Positions 9,901-20,089 of a stretch of 64,000 nucleotides of DNA are shown piece by piece (within the stretch, counting starts at the first letter, position 1; every line of letters begins with the position of its first letter). The position numbers were made by a program, and so were the translations under genes. The notes below the pieces were generated by a model, which was given only the letters and a program-made list of their open reading frames with translations, did no database searches and was not told where the DNA came from. This stretch comes from Pseudobutyrivibrio sp. (GTDB lineage: Bacteria; Bacillota; Clostridia; Lachnospirales; Lachnospiraceae): positions 19,034 to 83,033 of the forward strand of contig JAILGH010000008.1 of the NCBI GenBank assembly GCA_024697025.1, read 5' to 3'.

Positions 9901-11700
9901 ATGATGAAGAGAAAAAAGGGATTATTGAAAAAAATTGGATGTGTTCTTATTAGCGCGTCAATTATTCTAACAGGCTGGCTATGTCTAGGCGGCAATCTCT
10001 CCAAGGCCGAATCAGAGATTGAAAATCCAGATGTTCTTGTAGAGGATGAAACCGATACAGGACTTGATGAAGCACTGCTTCTTGATGGCGAAGAACCTGA
10101 AGAGCAGCAAGCTTTAGAACAGCAGCAGGACGAATCAGCTGCGGAGACTGACGAGGAGGACGCAGACGATTCCCTTCCAATGGAGGACGTTATTGCTCAG
10201 TCAGATGTTGTTTCAGCAGGTACAGCTAATAGAATGGCCCTTGGAACATCAATGCTTATGGCAGCAGGCGATACAGATTCAGGTGACGATGGCGATGATC
10301 CAGAGTATGGTTTTTCAGAAAATACCTATTCAACAGCAGGTGGCACCATTTCAAGTGGTGATTTAGATAGTCATAAGGAGGCTTTGCAGTACGTAACATC
10401 TGAAGGAGACTTATCTATTAGTTCTTCAGCACTTAAGAACTATGATGCCTTAACAGATTTGTTTGCTGGAGGAACTCTTAATCTAGGAAACTCTGCTTTA
10501 AAGGGTTGTTCAAATCTTAGAAATGTATCTTGTTTTAATATGACAGGAGCAAATTCATCTTCATTTGCAGGATGTGACAATATTGAGATTAATATCCTTG
10601 CTCAATCTGCTGGTAGTGGTTACTACACAGATGATGCAGGAGCTTTATATAATGGTACTGAATTGGTATATGTTCCAAAGAATGTAGGTTCAAGCTATAA
10701 GGTAAGACCAGGCACAACAAGCATTCAGGCAGGTGCCTTTAACGATAGTAATGTAACAACACTTATATTTAACAAGGCCGAGGCAGACAATATTTCGATG
10801 GGAGAGCAGTCAGGTTGGCCAAAGACAAATTCTGTTATTAGAATCTTAGACGAGAGCTCTAATACAGAGACAGATGTATTTAAGTACTTTGTTGAAAACG
10901 AAGATAACAAAGGTAGAATAAAGGTTTACTTTGGGGAAGGCTCTTCAGAACCAGAGGATCCAGATAAACCAGACAACCCAGATAACCCAGACAACCCAGA
11001 TAAGCCAGATAACCCAGATAATCCGGATAACCCAGATAATCCGGATAACCCAGACAAGCCGGATAATCCAGATAACCCAAATGGAGGCGGCAACTCAGGT
11101 GGTGGCTCATCAGGTGGTTCTTCAGGCGGCTCAGCTTCTAGCAATGCCACACCAGCAGCTGCATCAACTACTGCTTCTGCATTTAATGTATCAAAAGAGG
11201 CAGCTACTACATTTAAGTATGTGATTACAGAGGGTGGAGCTCAGGTAATTAATCAAAACGATGGCCCAATCAGAATCGTATGTAATGGACCAGTGGAGAA
11301 GTTTGTAGGAATCCTTATGGATGGCCAGGTAGTTGCTCCAAGTAACTACGTCATTCAGTCAGGCTCTACTATAGCTACATTTACAAAGGAATATATTGCA
11401 AGTCTCCCTACAGGAGACCATGCAGTTCAGTTCCAGTATACAGATGGATATGCAATCACCGGTCTTAGAATCAATCCAGCTACAGCATCTAAGACAACTA
11501 CAACTGTTACCTACAAGGTTAGCAGCGACGGTACTATTTCATCTGGACATACTAAGGATGCAACACCTAAGACAGCAGATGGTTTTGATATGAGATATTT
11601 ACTTTGCATCGCAAGCTTCTTACTTGGTGCAGCAGCGTTGATGTTCAGCAAGGAAAAGAAGTTAGAAGTTCTTTTAGCTAGAGACAGACAGGATGATTAA
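9901..11700 (+). CDS. Secreted, probably cell-wall-anchored protein with LRR_5/BspA-like region, PDNP repeat and C-terminal sorting signal
   Basis: N-terminal signal peptide; LRR_5-like ALKNYDALTDLF..LNLGNSALKGCSNLRNVS; (PDN/K)n repeat; C-terminal TPKTAD + hydrophobic helix + KEKK tail. Confidence 0.82.
   Translation: MMKRKKGLLKKIGCVLISASIILTGWLCLGGNLSKAESEIENPDVLVEDETDTGLDEALLLDGEEPEEQQALEQQQDESAAETDEEDADDSLPMEDVIAQSDVVSAGTANRMALGTSMLMAAGDTDSGDDGDDPEYGFSENTYSTAGGTISSGDLDSHKEALQYVTSEGDLSISSSALKNYDALTDLFAGGTLNLGNSALKGCSNLRNVSCFNMTGANSSSFAGCDNIEINILAQSAGSGYYTDDAGALYNGTELVYVPKNVGSSYKVRPGTTSIQAGAFNDSNVTTLIFNKAEADNISMGEQSGWPKTNSVIRILDESSNTETDVFKYFVENEDNKGRIKVYFGEGSSEPEDPDKPDNPDNPDNPDKPDNPDNPDNPDNPDNPDKPDNPDNPNGGGNSGGGSSGGSSGGSASSNATPAAASTTASAFNVSKEAATTFKYVITEGGAQVINQNDGPIRIVCNGPVEKFVGILMDGQVVAPSNYVIQSGSTIATFTKEYIASLPTGDHAVQFQYTDGYAITGLRINPATASKTTTTVTYKVSSDGTISSGHTKDATPKTADGFDMRYLLCIASFLLGAAALMFSKEKKLEVLLARDRQDD
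10951..11080 (+). repeat. In-frame Pro-Asp-Asn/Lys tandem repeat (9-bp unit) inside the surface protein
   Basis: PEDPDKPDNPDNPDNPDKPDNPDNPDNPDNPDNPDKPDNPDNP, encoded by gataacccagac/gataatccggat-type units. Confidence 0.9.
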
Positions 11701-11714
11701 GGTCGGGTGAATAT

Positions 11715-12368
11715 ATGATTATAGAAACTATTATTTATGTGGCACTAATAATTGCATTATTTTTGGTATGTGATAATAGCTATTCTAGGAGGTACTATGT
11801 CCCTTTAAAGGTGGTATGTAGTGCCTCCTTTTTAGTTATATTTTTTATAAATCAGGCATACTCAGAGAAGTTTGGATTAATGATATGGGCCTTGCTTGCC
11901 TGCTTTTTAGGAGACGTGCTAATGGGCTTGTACAATACGTATCTGAAAAAAACATTTATCACTTTGGCGATTCTGGCATTTATGCTAGGCCATGTGGGAC
12001 TCCTAAACTATATGTGCCGAATCAACCCTGATATAAGCCCATTTCTATTCATTTTACCGCTGATACCATGTGCACTTGTACTTGGTATGATAAAGTGGTT
12101 TAGAATGCATATAGGACGCCTTTTGTGGCCATGTATAATTTATTGTTACTTTGTAAGTACAATGGCATTAAAAGCCAATTTATGCGCATTAGAAGGAAGA
12201 CCGATTCTTGGATTTGCTGGCATCCTGTTTTTGTTTAGTGATATTACGATAATGTTCTTGTATTTCTATCACTACAGGGACAGAAGAAAAAAGAGATTTG
12301 TACACTATGTAAATCTAGCAACTTATTATTTGGCGATACTGTTATTTATATTTAGCTTAAACGGCTAA
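11715..12368 (+). CDS. YhhN-family-like polytopic membrane protein
   Basis: Multiple TM helices with FLGDVLMGLY and FLFSDITIMF acidic-in-membrane motifs typical of YhhN/TMEM86-like proteins. Confidence 0.65.
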   Translation: MIIETIIYVALIIALFLVCDNSYSRRYYVPLKVVCSASFLVIFFINQAYSEKFGLMIWALLACFLGDVLMGLYNTYLKKTFITLAILAFMLGHVGLLNYMCRINPDISPFLFILPLIPCALVLGMIKWFRMHIGRLLWPCIIYCYFVSTMALKANLCALEGRPILGFAGILFLFSDITIMFLYFYHYRDRRKKRFVHYVNLATYYLAILLFIFSLNG

Positions 12369-12372
12369 TTTT

Positions 12373-12403
12373 AAAAGGAGTCCATGTGGACTCCTTTTAG
12401 TTA
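12373..12403. terminator. Bidirectional rho-independent terminator between convergent genes
   Basis: aaaaggagtcc-atgt-ggactcctttt: 11-bp stem flanked by A/T runs. Confidence 0.85.
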
Positions 12404-12412
12404 TGTAAAAAT

Positions 12413-14974
12413 CTAGTGTATATAACTTACAAATACATTTCCTACAGAACCGAAGTATTCTTCAGCTTCGGTAATTCCCATTTTTGAAAGCCTATTATTC
12501 ATCGGATCAAAGTACGTAATCGTGGTTGCGTCATAGCCTGTAATAAGTACTGCAGAATCCTGACCTGTGTAAGCATAAACCGGTGTGCCTTGGCTGACAT
12601 AATAAAGCACCTGGGTGAGAGAAGCACCTGTAAGGTCTAGGATATCGTAGTCCTTGAGAGTCCTTGAAAGGATTGAAATAGGTGTATCACCAGCCTCGAT
12701 AAGGGTGTGAACCTGCACATTCTCTCCCTCGTGGACAAGCATTGCTGAAAGGGCTCTGGCTGTTCCCACAGCATCGGAATCGCTAGAACCAACTGCAATG
12801 GATTCGATGGAGCCTTGATAAGCCTTGCGGCCACGCTTCCAAACGTATTTAGGTGTGTTGTCTATTACGATACCCATGTTGGCATCTGCCTCAGCTATAG
12901 CTGCTATCAAATCGTCTGTAGCAAGAGTAACTTGGTTGCCAGTGTAAACAAAGTACTGTGTCGATGAAGAAGATGATGCCACTTGCACGCTTCTTGAAGA
13001 ATCAGCTAAAACAAGATCAGAGATGTTGTAGCTGACAACTCCAAGGCTTTCGTCATCAGCAAGCTCTGTCATATTTAATACGACGGTTTGCTGTTTTGTT
13101 TCGTCATCATAAGTTGTAATTGGTACAGCCTTGTTTTGAGCACCGGCAGTATTTTTAATGGAATCCTCCTCCACAGGGAAGATATTGCCCTCGCCGTCTA
13201 TCTGAATCAAGCTCAAATAGATAGTGTAGGAATCCAAAGTAATATCTGTGATGAAGCAGCCTGGCTTTTTATAAGACATAAGCTCGTGAGCTTTGCCTGA
13301 CTTGATGTCGGCAATTGTAAGCTTATTCATAGGATATATAGTTGCGCCTGCACCATCTACGGTGATGTCATTCTTGTTAAGTGTACCTAAAATAAGGTCG
13401 TCATCAGCAAAAGCCAGAGGCTTTAGAAGCTGTCCGCTATCTGCCTTAATATCAAAGGATTCGCCGGTCTCCAAATCCATAATGTGAATCTTATCTGCAA
13501 CCGTCTTTTCGTCCATCCAAGCGAGATAACGGCGAGAACCGGAAACGGCAAATTGGTCATCATCAAGACCCGTCATTATTTCTTTGGAAGTAAGGTCGTT
13601 TAAGGACATGTAAAGCAGAGTACCATTTACCATTGTATAAAGCTCATTGTCAGCTGTCTCGTATAAAAGCTTTGAGAAGTTGGCATTCAAAATCTGATAT
13701 GAGCTTGTGGTTGCAATAAATACCTGCTCAGATGACATGTCATTAATAGCATCATAGTGGAAAAGATTAATACCGCACTGGCCCTCGTGTGGACCGGAGT
13801 TCATATAGCCATACACTACGTAATCCATAGTTCCGGACTCGTCTATGTTAAGCAAAAGAATCTTGTGCTGATTATAGATGCTTCTAATGTCTGTTGGATT
13901 GTCGACAAAGCTAAATATCTGCTTAATCTTGCGGTCAGTCTGATTGTACTGGTAGAGACTGCCGTTTTGAATAAATGAAACGATGGTACCAGTTTCATTT
14001 GAAAGGTATTTAACATCTTGGTCGGTGATACCGATGTTGACCTTGTTCCCTTTTACAAAAATCGAATTAGCATCAAGAAGCTGCTCCATTGTACGGTCAT
14101 AAGATAAAAGGTAGATACGTTCTGCACCAGAGCGGATTCTGAAATCCTCTGAGCAAAGGTAGTACTCTTGTCGGCCATTATTCTCTAAGGAAAGCTCGTA
14201 AGAAAGAGTCAAGCTTGTGTAGTTGGTAGTGATGTCTGTAAGCGCCACATTACAATCCCCAACCTGCTTACCTTTAAAGTTACCATAGCCAATGTTAGTA
14301 AGACTTGAGTTGATAGTAACATGGTTTAAATCTGTGTTGGTCGAATAAGGGTCAGGCTCAATAAATGTAGCAAGCTCCTCAAGGGCCTTTGGGTCACCTG
14401 AGAGAGCATTCGTATGGAAGAACTGAGCAAAATCAAGGATTTCAGCTTCGTTACAACCATCTGGCTGCATAATCCTAGTATAGTAATAAATCATCTTCTC
14501 ATCACTTTGGAGTGTGATAATCAAAAGGTATTCCTCATTCTTGTCGATGAGGTTTTCCGCCTTAAAATGAGCAGTGATAAGACCGTCCTTATTGTCAAAA
14601 TCCAACTTGTTATTGGAGATGTTTCGCTGGGTATCTAGGGAGCGAAGCTCATAAGAGAGCCCGTCCACTGGAAAATCTCCTGCGTCAACGGAGATGTCTA
14701 TGTTTCTTTCATTATCAAGAGGGATGACAGCATCACGCATATATACAGGGTCCATCTCGGTAACATAACCGTGGAGCTGACATGATGCATCATCTAGAAA
14801 GTTAATTGATAAAACAGGAAGGGTAGGGTTCTCCTGGACAGTAATCTCTACGCTGTCAGTTACATTAGTGACAACTTCAAAGAGAATAACTGATACAATA
14901 AAGACAGCTATAAGTAGAACTGCCCGCTTTATAATATTAGTAGGAATGCCCTTCTTGTGGAACTGTAATTTCAT
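12413..14974 (-). CDS. Membrane-anchored extracytoplasmic protein with degenerate C39-like peptidase domain at the C-terminus
   Basis: N-terminal TM (AVLLIAVFIVSVILFEVV); large beta-rich middle region; C-terminus GTPVYAYTGQDSAVLITGYDATTITYFDPMNNR resembles C39-like folds. Confidence 0.7.
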   Translation of the reverse strand: MKLQFHKKGIPTNIIKRAVLLIAVFIVSVILFEVVTNVTDSVEITVQENPTLPVLSINFLDDASCQLHGYVTEMDPVYMRDAVIPLDNERNIDISVDAGDFPVDGLSYELRSLDTQRNISNNKLDFDNKDGLITAHFKAENLIDKNEEYLLIITLQSDEKMIYYYTRIMQPDGCNEAEILDFAQFFHTNALSGDPKALEELATFIEPDPYSTNTDLNHVTINSSLTNIGYGNFKGKQVGDCNVALTDITTNYTSLTLSYELSLENNGRQEYYLCSEDFRIRSGAERIYLLSYDRTMEQLLDANSIFVKGNKVNIGITDQDVKYLSNETGTIVSFIQNGSLYQYNQTDRKIKQIFSFVDNPTDIRSIYNQHKILLLNIDESGTMDYVVYGYMNSGPHEGQCGINLFHYDAINDMSSEQVFIATTSSYQILNANFSKLLYETADNELYTMVNGTLLYMSLNDLTSKEIMTGLDDDQFAVSGSRRYLAWMDEKTVADKIHIMDLETGESFDIKADSGQLLKPLAFADDDLILGTLNKNDITVDGAGATIYPMNKLTIADIKSGKAHELMSYKKPGCFITDITLDSYTIYLSLIQIDGEGNIFPVEEDSIKNTAGAQNKAVPITTYDDETKQQTVVLNMTELADDESLGVVSYNISDLVLADSSRSVQVASSSSSTQYFVYTGNQVTLATDDLIAAIAEADANMGIVIDNTPKYVWKRGRKAYQGSIESIAVGSSDSDAVGTARALSAMLVHEGENVQVHTLIEAGDTPISILSRTLKDYDILDLTGASLTQVLYYVSQGTPVYAYTGQDSAVLITGYDATTITYFDPMNNRLSKMGITEAEEYFGSVGNVFVSYIH

Positions 14975-15165
14975 TAGGGAATCTCGCTTTCTTGCTTAAT
15001 ATTTAGTAAAATGTTATAATCCGTGAGTCGTAAGACAAGGATAACAACGAGTCAACATTATTTTTACATAAAAAAATAGATTAGAACAACGATATTTTAT
15101 CACTCTTTTTTCATACTGTCTTGTTAAATTAGATTATGCGTGGATTAAAGCTAATCGGAGGATTC

Positions 15166-17367
15166 ATGAAAAAATTACTTTCTAAAATAAAATCAGTATT
15201 TAGTATAGTTGTAAATATAGTTAAAAAGCCAATCAAAATGGTAGCCAATTCAAAGGTTGTTCAGGGGTATTTGAACAGCAAGTTTTACAAAACTTGGCAA
15301 ATGCTTTGGGACAAGTACACCATTTGGATGCACGTACCACTTTCATTAATTATAGTATTTATAATGGAGTGGCTCTCAAGACATTCAATTGGATTGGCAT
15401 GGGAATTTGTAGTTAATCATACAGGTCCTTTCTTATTCAATTCATATTGCGTATTTGTAGCACTTTCAATCGTATTCTTAAGTAAGAGACGTGGATGGTG
15501 GAGAGTGTTTATATTTATGTTCTTTATAATTCTTGGAATTATAAACTGCGTCATTCTCCTAAACAGAGTTTCACCATTTGGATATACAGACCTTTACATG
15601 ATAGGCGATTTGCTTACCATGCAGGATACCAATTATTTCACGCCACAACAGGCTTTGCTTAGTATAGTTGCCCTGATAGTTTATATCATTATCATGGTTA
15701 TCTATTTTTCTAAGTGCCCTAAGAAGGATAAGACAAAGCCATTTTGGATGAGAGCAGTATTGGTGATTGGACTTTTCGTTTCACTTTATCCATCTACCGT
15801 GCTTCTTAGAAGCTCAGGTATTATGACATCTTACTTTGGTAACTTGGCACAGGGATATTTGGACTACGGATATTTATATGGTTTTTCAACTTCTGTATTA
15901 GATAGAGGTATGAACAGACCATTTGGTTACTCTAAAAATAGAATCGACAACATTCTTGATAAGGATAAAAAATACGTTGAGGTTGCCGAGGTTAAGACTG
16001 GTGAAAATCAGCCAAACATCGTGGTAATCCTTCTTGAGTCATTTTATGATGTTTCAGAGTGTAAGTTCTTAGAGACAAGTGAGGACCCAATCCCATATAT
16101 TCACTCTTTGGAGCAAAACTACTCAACGGGTCACTGTATAGTGCCTGTAGTTGGTGCCGGAACATGTAACACAGAGTTCGAGGTGCTTACGGGACTTAGC
16201 TGTAACTTCTTTGGTCCAGGTGAGTATCCACAAAAGACAGTACTTAAGACTACTGACGTAGAAAGTTACGCAGATGTGCTTCACGACATTGGTTACGGCA
16301 CTCACGTAGTTCACAACAACGGTGGTAATTTCTACTCTAGAAAAAATGCTTTTTCGATGATGGGATTTGATACATTCACATCAAAGGAATTGCTTGATAT
16401 TACAGACTACACTCCAATGGGCAGCTGGCCTACAGATGACATCCTTTTGGATGCGTCAGTTGATGCAATGGACAAGACAGAGGGCAGTGATTTCCTCTAC
16501 ACCATTACAGTTGAGGGACATGGCTCATACCCTACATATCAGGTTGAGACAGACCCAGCCATTACAGTAAAGACCAATGGCAAGACTGAGGGCGAGAGAT
16601 GGGCTTGGGAATACTACGTAAACCGAATCTACAATGTAGATGATTTCATTAAGCAGTACATCGAGGCTTTAGATGCCAGAGGTGAGGATACACTTGTTAT
16701 CATGTTTGGTGACCACCTTCCAACAATGGGTCTTACAGATGCAGAGACAACAATCGGAGATTTGTACAAGACAAAGTATTTCACATGGAATAACTTTGGA
16801 ATGGAGAAGGAAGACAAGGACCTTGCTTCATACCAGCTTGTTTCTGATTTCTTAAACCGTTTAGATATACATAATGGAAATATCAACGCATATCATCAGC
16901 GTGTAATGTCAGAGGGTAAGAAATACGGCTCACAAGACTACATGAATGATTTGAAGATGCTTCAGTATGATATTATGTACGGCAATCGCTACACATATAA
17001 GGATGGCACTGAGTATGGACCTTCCGATATCATAATGGGTGTCAACGATGTTAATGTGGATAAGGCTTACTTCTTTAATGGTAAGCTTCACATATATGGA
17101 GACCAGTTTACCAAGTGGTCAAAGGTATTTGTCAATGATGAGCAGGTATCTACTAAGTACGAGTCAGGACAGGTGCTTACCATAAAGGCTTCTGACGTAC
17201 ACAATGGAGACGTCATCAAGGTATGTCAGCTTGGAAGCTCTAACACCATATTTAGAGAGTCCAACGAATACGCAGTTTACGATCCAAACTACGTAGAAGA
17301 AGAGGAAGAAACCGAAGTGGAAGACACAGAGGATACCGAAGATAACGAGAAAGCTGACGAAGATTAG
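15166..17367 (+). CDS. LtaS-type sulfatase / phosphoglycerol transferase membrane protein
   Basis: N-terminal TM helices, NIVVILLESFYD, GAGTCNTEFEVLTG, VIMFGDHLPTMG. Start 15166 (MKKLLSK) preferred over 15136 because of upstream cggagg RBS. Confidence 0.88.
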   Translation: MKKLLSKIKSVFSIVVNIVKKPIKMVANSKVVQGYLNSKFYKTWQMLWDKYTIWMHVPLSLIIVFIMEWLSRHSIGLAWEFVVNHTGPFLFNSYCVFVALSIVFLSKRRGWWRVFIFMFFIILGIINCVILLNRVSPFGYTDLYMIGDLLTMQDTNYFTPQQALLSIVALIVYIIIMVIYFSKCPKKDKTKPFWMRAVLVIGLFVSLYPSTVLLRSSGIMTSYFGNLAQGYLDYGYLYGFSTSVLDRGMNRPFGYSKNRIDNILDKDKKYVEVAEVKTGENQPNIVVILLESFYDVSECKFLETSEDPIPYIHSLEQNYSTGHCIVPVVGAGTCNTEFEVLTGLSCNFFGPGEYPQKTVLKTTDVESYADVLHDIGYGTHVVHNNGGNFYSRKNAFSMMGFDTFTSKELLDITDYTPMGSWPTDDILLDASVDAMDKTEGSDFLYTITVEGHGSYPTYQVETDPAITVKTNGKTEGERWAWEYYVNRIYNVDDFIKQYIEALDARGEDTLVIMFGDHLPTMGLTDAETTIGDLYKTKYFTWNNFGMEKEDKDLASYQLVSDFLNRLDIHNGNINAYHQRVMSEGKKYGSQDYMNDLKMLQYDIMYGNRYTYKDGTEYGPSDIIMGVNDVNVDKAYFFNGKLHIYGDQFTKWSKVFVNDEQVSTKYESGQVLTIKASDVHNGDVIKVCQLGSSNTIFRESNEYAVYDPNYVEEEEETEVEDTEDTEDNEKADED

Positions 17368-17388
17368 AATTAAATAAAATGGATTTAG

Positions 17389-17425
17389 TCCCCTTTTATT
17401 GAGAAATCAATAGAAGGGGATTTTT
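17389..17425 (+). terminator. Rho-independent terminator after LtaS-type gene
   Basis: tccccttttattga-gaaa-tcaatagaagggga followed by ttttt. Confidence 0.88.
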
Positions 17426-17444
17426 GTTGTTTAAGACAATAAAT

Positions 17445-17474
17445 TTTACATTTGTTACTAATTATAGTTATAAT
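17445..17474 (+). promoter_or_regulatory. Putative sigma-A-type promoter for the ABC/S66 cassette
   Basis: TTTACA - 18 bp - TATAAT upstream of the ABC ATPase gene. Confidence 0.55.
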
Positions 17475-17528
17475 GAGTTTTATTAAGATTAGTTGTAAAT
17501 AAGCATTTAATATAAAAGAGGATTATAA

Positions 17529-18383
17529 ATGTACACACTAAAGATTAATAACCTATGTAAGAGTTATGGAAAAACCATGGCGCTTAATGATTTTTCTTTT
17601 GAATTTGAAAATGGAATATACGGTATTTTGGGAAGGAATGGAGCTGGAAAAACAACATTGTTTAGAGTAATTGTCGGAATGTTAGAGGCAAGTTCTGGCG
17701 ATTATCAACTATATAAGGATGATAACAAAATTCCCAAAAAAGAAGAGGGTAGATACATAGGATATTTGCCTCAGGAATTTGATATGTACAGATATTATTC
17801 CGTTCAAGAAATGATGGAAGAATTGTGCTTGATTAGAGGCATAAAGAAAAAGGAAATAAAAAATGAAATAAAGAAATTATTGGGATTAGTCAATTTAGTA
17901 GATGCAAGGAAGAAAAAAATTGGGGCGCTATCCGGAGGAATGAAGAGGCGTCTGGGATTGGCGCAGGCAATGATTGGAAGCCCAGCACTTTTAATTGTGG
18001 ATGAACCTACAGCAGGAGTTGATCCCGAGGAGAGGGTGAAAATTCGACAACTTTTAAGCGATTACGCTATGAATCATATTGTTTTGATGTCTACACATAT
18101 TGTTGAAGATATAGCACATATATGTGAGAAAGTGATAATTCAAGAGAAAGGTCGGACAAGATTTAAAGGCGACATAAAGGATTTAATAAATGAAGCCACA
18201 GAGCATTTGGGTGAAAAGTATTTTCCTTCTTTGAAAGAGTTTCAGGAGTATGCTAAAGAAAATGATGTTATATCGTTTTATCGCGCGGGGCAAGATGTAA
18301 GAGCAATAATAAAGAGTGAAAGTGGAAAATTAAAAAGTGAAATAGGATTAGAAGACGCTTACATGTGGTCAATAAAGGGCTAA
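17529..18383 (+). CDS. ABC transporter ATP-binding protein
   Basis: Walker A GRNGAGKTT, signature LSGGMKRRLGLAQAM, Walker B LLIVDEPTAGVDPEER. Confidence 0.93.
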   Translation: MYTLKINNLCKSYGKTMALNDFSFEFENGIYGILGRNGAGKTTLFRVIVGMLEASSGDYQLYKDDNKIPKKEEGRYIGYLPQEFDMYRYYSVQEMMEELCLIRGIKKKEIKNEIKKLLGLVNLVDARKKKIGALSGGMKRRLGLAQAMIGSPALLIVDEPTAGVDPEERVKIRQLLSDYAMNHIVLMSTHIVEDIAHICEKVIIQEKGRTRFKGDIKDLINEATEHLGEKYFPSLKEFQEYAKENDVISFYRAGQDVRAIIKSESGKLKSEIGLEDAYMWSIKG

Positions 18384-18386
18384 TAA

Positions 18387-19433
18387 ATGAATTATATTAT
18401 TAAAAGTATACGTTGTAGATGTAAACATATAGTAATCATTTTATTTTTTCTTATTTATTCTGGGTTTATTCTTGCTCAAATGGGAGTTGTTAGATTTATT
18501 CCAGTTAAAAGTGAAATGGACATAAAACATTTGGAGCAGGAAGGAGAAGATGAATACCTATATAAAGAATTATCGGATAAAGAAGTAGCTACAGCTTTTT
18601 GTGAAGAAATAAATGCTGTAATTAAGCAAGAAAATATTTATGAAAAATGGAAAGTTGTGGGGCAACAAGCTTTAGAAAAAATAGAATCAGGAAGTAGTGT
18701 TGAAGCCGTTTTAAAGGAATATGAAAGTTCAACCGAATATGAATGGCTAAAATCTAGATATGATTTGGCAAAAAAAGAATATGCAAAGCCAGAAGAAATA
18801 AATAAAAGAATTATGGAAGAGAACAATAATTTTGGATATCAAATTGATGTACAAAATAATTATCTGACTTACTCACAAGCAATATTAGGATTTCTCCTTA
18901 TTGCGTATGTATATTTTTTCATGGTAGACAATCAAAAAGAAGACATAATCGAAACTCGTAAAATTGTCGGTAGTGATAGATTTAAATACTACATATATGA
19001 TTTGCTTGTAATGATTATACCCATTATCGTATATACGTATTTATTTGGAGTGATATTAAATATTTATAGCTATGTGCGATTTAAAGTTGATGGATTTCCA
19101 ATCAAATATTTTGTAACAACAGAAAAATATGGAACGGTATTTTTGCCAACTATAATTGCGTACATTGCAGTTTTAGTGCTACTGATTAGTATTTTTAAAG
19201 AGAATTTTGGTGTTACGGTACCTATATACTTGGCATGGGTGATAATGAACCTTACACCGAATGTTTTCAAAAACCATAAATTGTTGTCAAAGATTACAGT
19301 TGTAAATCGTCTAGATGGTGTCCAAACAATAGTTGATTATGATGTTGGAAGAAGAGTTATCATTTTGATATTGGCATCGTTAATACTTGTGTTTAGTTAT
19401 AGGTTTCAATACAAGAAAAGGAAGAAGAATTGA
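18387..19433 (+). CDS. ABC transporter permease-like membrane protein
   Basis: Starts 3 bp after the ATPase; TM helices at N-terminus and C-terminal half with large extracytoplasmic loop. Confidence 0.7.
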   Translation: MNYIIKSIRCRCKHIVIILFFLIYSGFILAQMGVVRFIPVKSEMDIKHLEQEGEDEYLYKELSDKEVATAFCEEINAVIKQENIYEKWKVVGQQALEKIESGSSVEAVLKEYESSTEYEWLKSRYDLAKKEYAKPEEINKRIMEENNNFGYQIDVQNNYLTYSQAILGFLLIAYVYFFMVDNQKEDIIETRKIVGSDRFKYYIYDLLVMIIPIIVYTYLFGVILNIYSYVRFKVDGFPIKYFVTTEKYGTVFLPTIIAYIAVLVLLISIFKENFGVTVPIYLAWVIMNLTPNVFKNHKLLSKITVVNRLDGVQTIVDYDVGRRVIILILASLILVFSYRFQYKKRKKN

Positions 19434-20089
19434 TTAATATAGTTAAGAGAAATATAAAGTACATAATAATGGCCTTGTGTTTTGCAGGAGTAATATTGTT
19501 TTCTATGTACAAGGTTTCATATATAGATTTTATAAATGAAACCGTAATGTACTTTCCTCTTTTTATATTGATAGCATCCATACTAATTAATCTAGAGGTT
19601 TTCGAAAGCAATATGCAAGAGATTTATTATTCGTCAAAAGCGAATATTAAAATAATATTTTTAAAACGAATGCTTAGATTAGTGATCTTGGAAAGCATAC
19701 TTTTAGTGGTAAATTATGTTATGTTCAATATATTTTTCGATATAGAGTATACTCACGAATTGGAAAAAGTAATGTATTGGCAGGCATCATTTCTTTCTTC
19801 ATTCTTTTTCATAGGTATAGCAGCATTGTTTTGTGCAATCTTAAAAAACAAAGCAATGACTCTGACAGTAGTATCTATTATATGGATATATTGGATAATA
19901 AATCCAACTAAGCTATCTATTTTGAATCCATTTATATTTACGGCCGGGCCGATTTATCTGGATGATTATAAATACATACAGCTTGGATTTATATTAGTGA
20001 TGTTATTTGTGGCGATGCTTATTGAAAGTAAGGGCCCATTTTGGGTTAAGGATAAGATTGTTAATAGAAGAAAGAATAAATTATGGTAA
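19430..20089 (+). CDS. Second membrane (permease-like) protein of the ABC cassette
   Basis: Polytopic hydrophobic protein; TTG start overlapping the previous stop, suggesting translational coupling. Confidence 0.65.
   Translation: MINIVKRNIKYIIMALCFAGVILFSMYKVSYIDFINETVMYFPLFILIASILINLEVFESNMQEIYYSSKANIKIIFLKRMLRLVILESILLVVNYVMFNIFFDIEYTHELEKVMYWQASFLSSFFFIGIAALFCAILKNKAMTLTVVSIIWIYWIINPTKLSILNPFIFTAGPIYLDDYKYIQLGFILVMLFVAMLIESKGPFWVKDKIVNRRKNKLW

Noticed and set aside
10951-11080. CRISPR-like array
   Set aside because: The short regular repeat is in-frame protein-coding (PDNP) with no unique spacers.
10880-11224. ORFs overlapping the PDNP repeat on both strands (GLSGLSGLSG, QITQITQ and LGYLDYLGY proteins)
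   Set aside because: Artefacts of alternative frames across a 9-bp coding repeat; no RBS and they lie inside a well-supported CDS.
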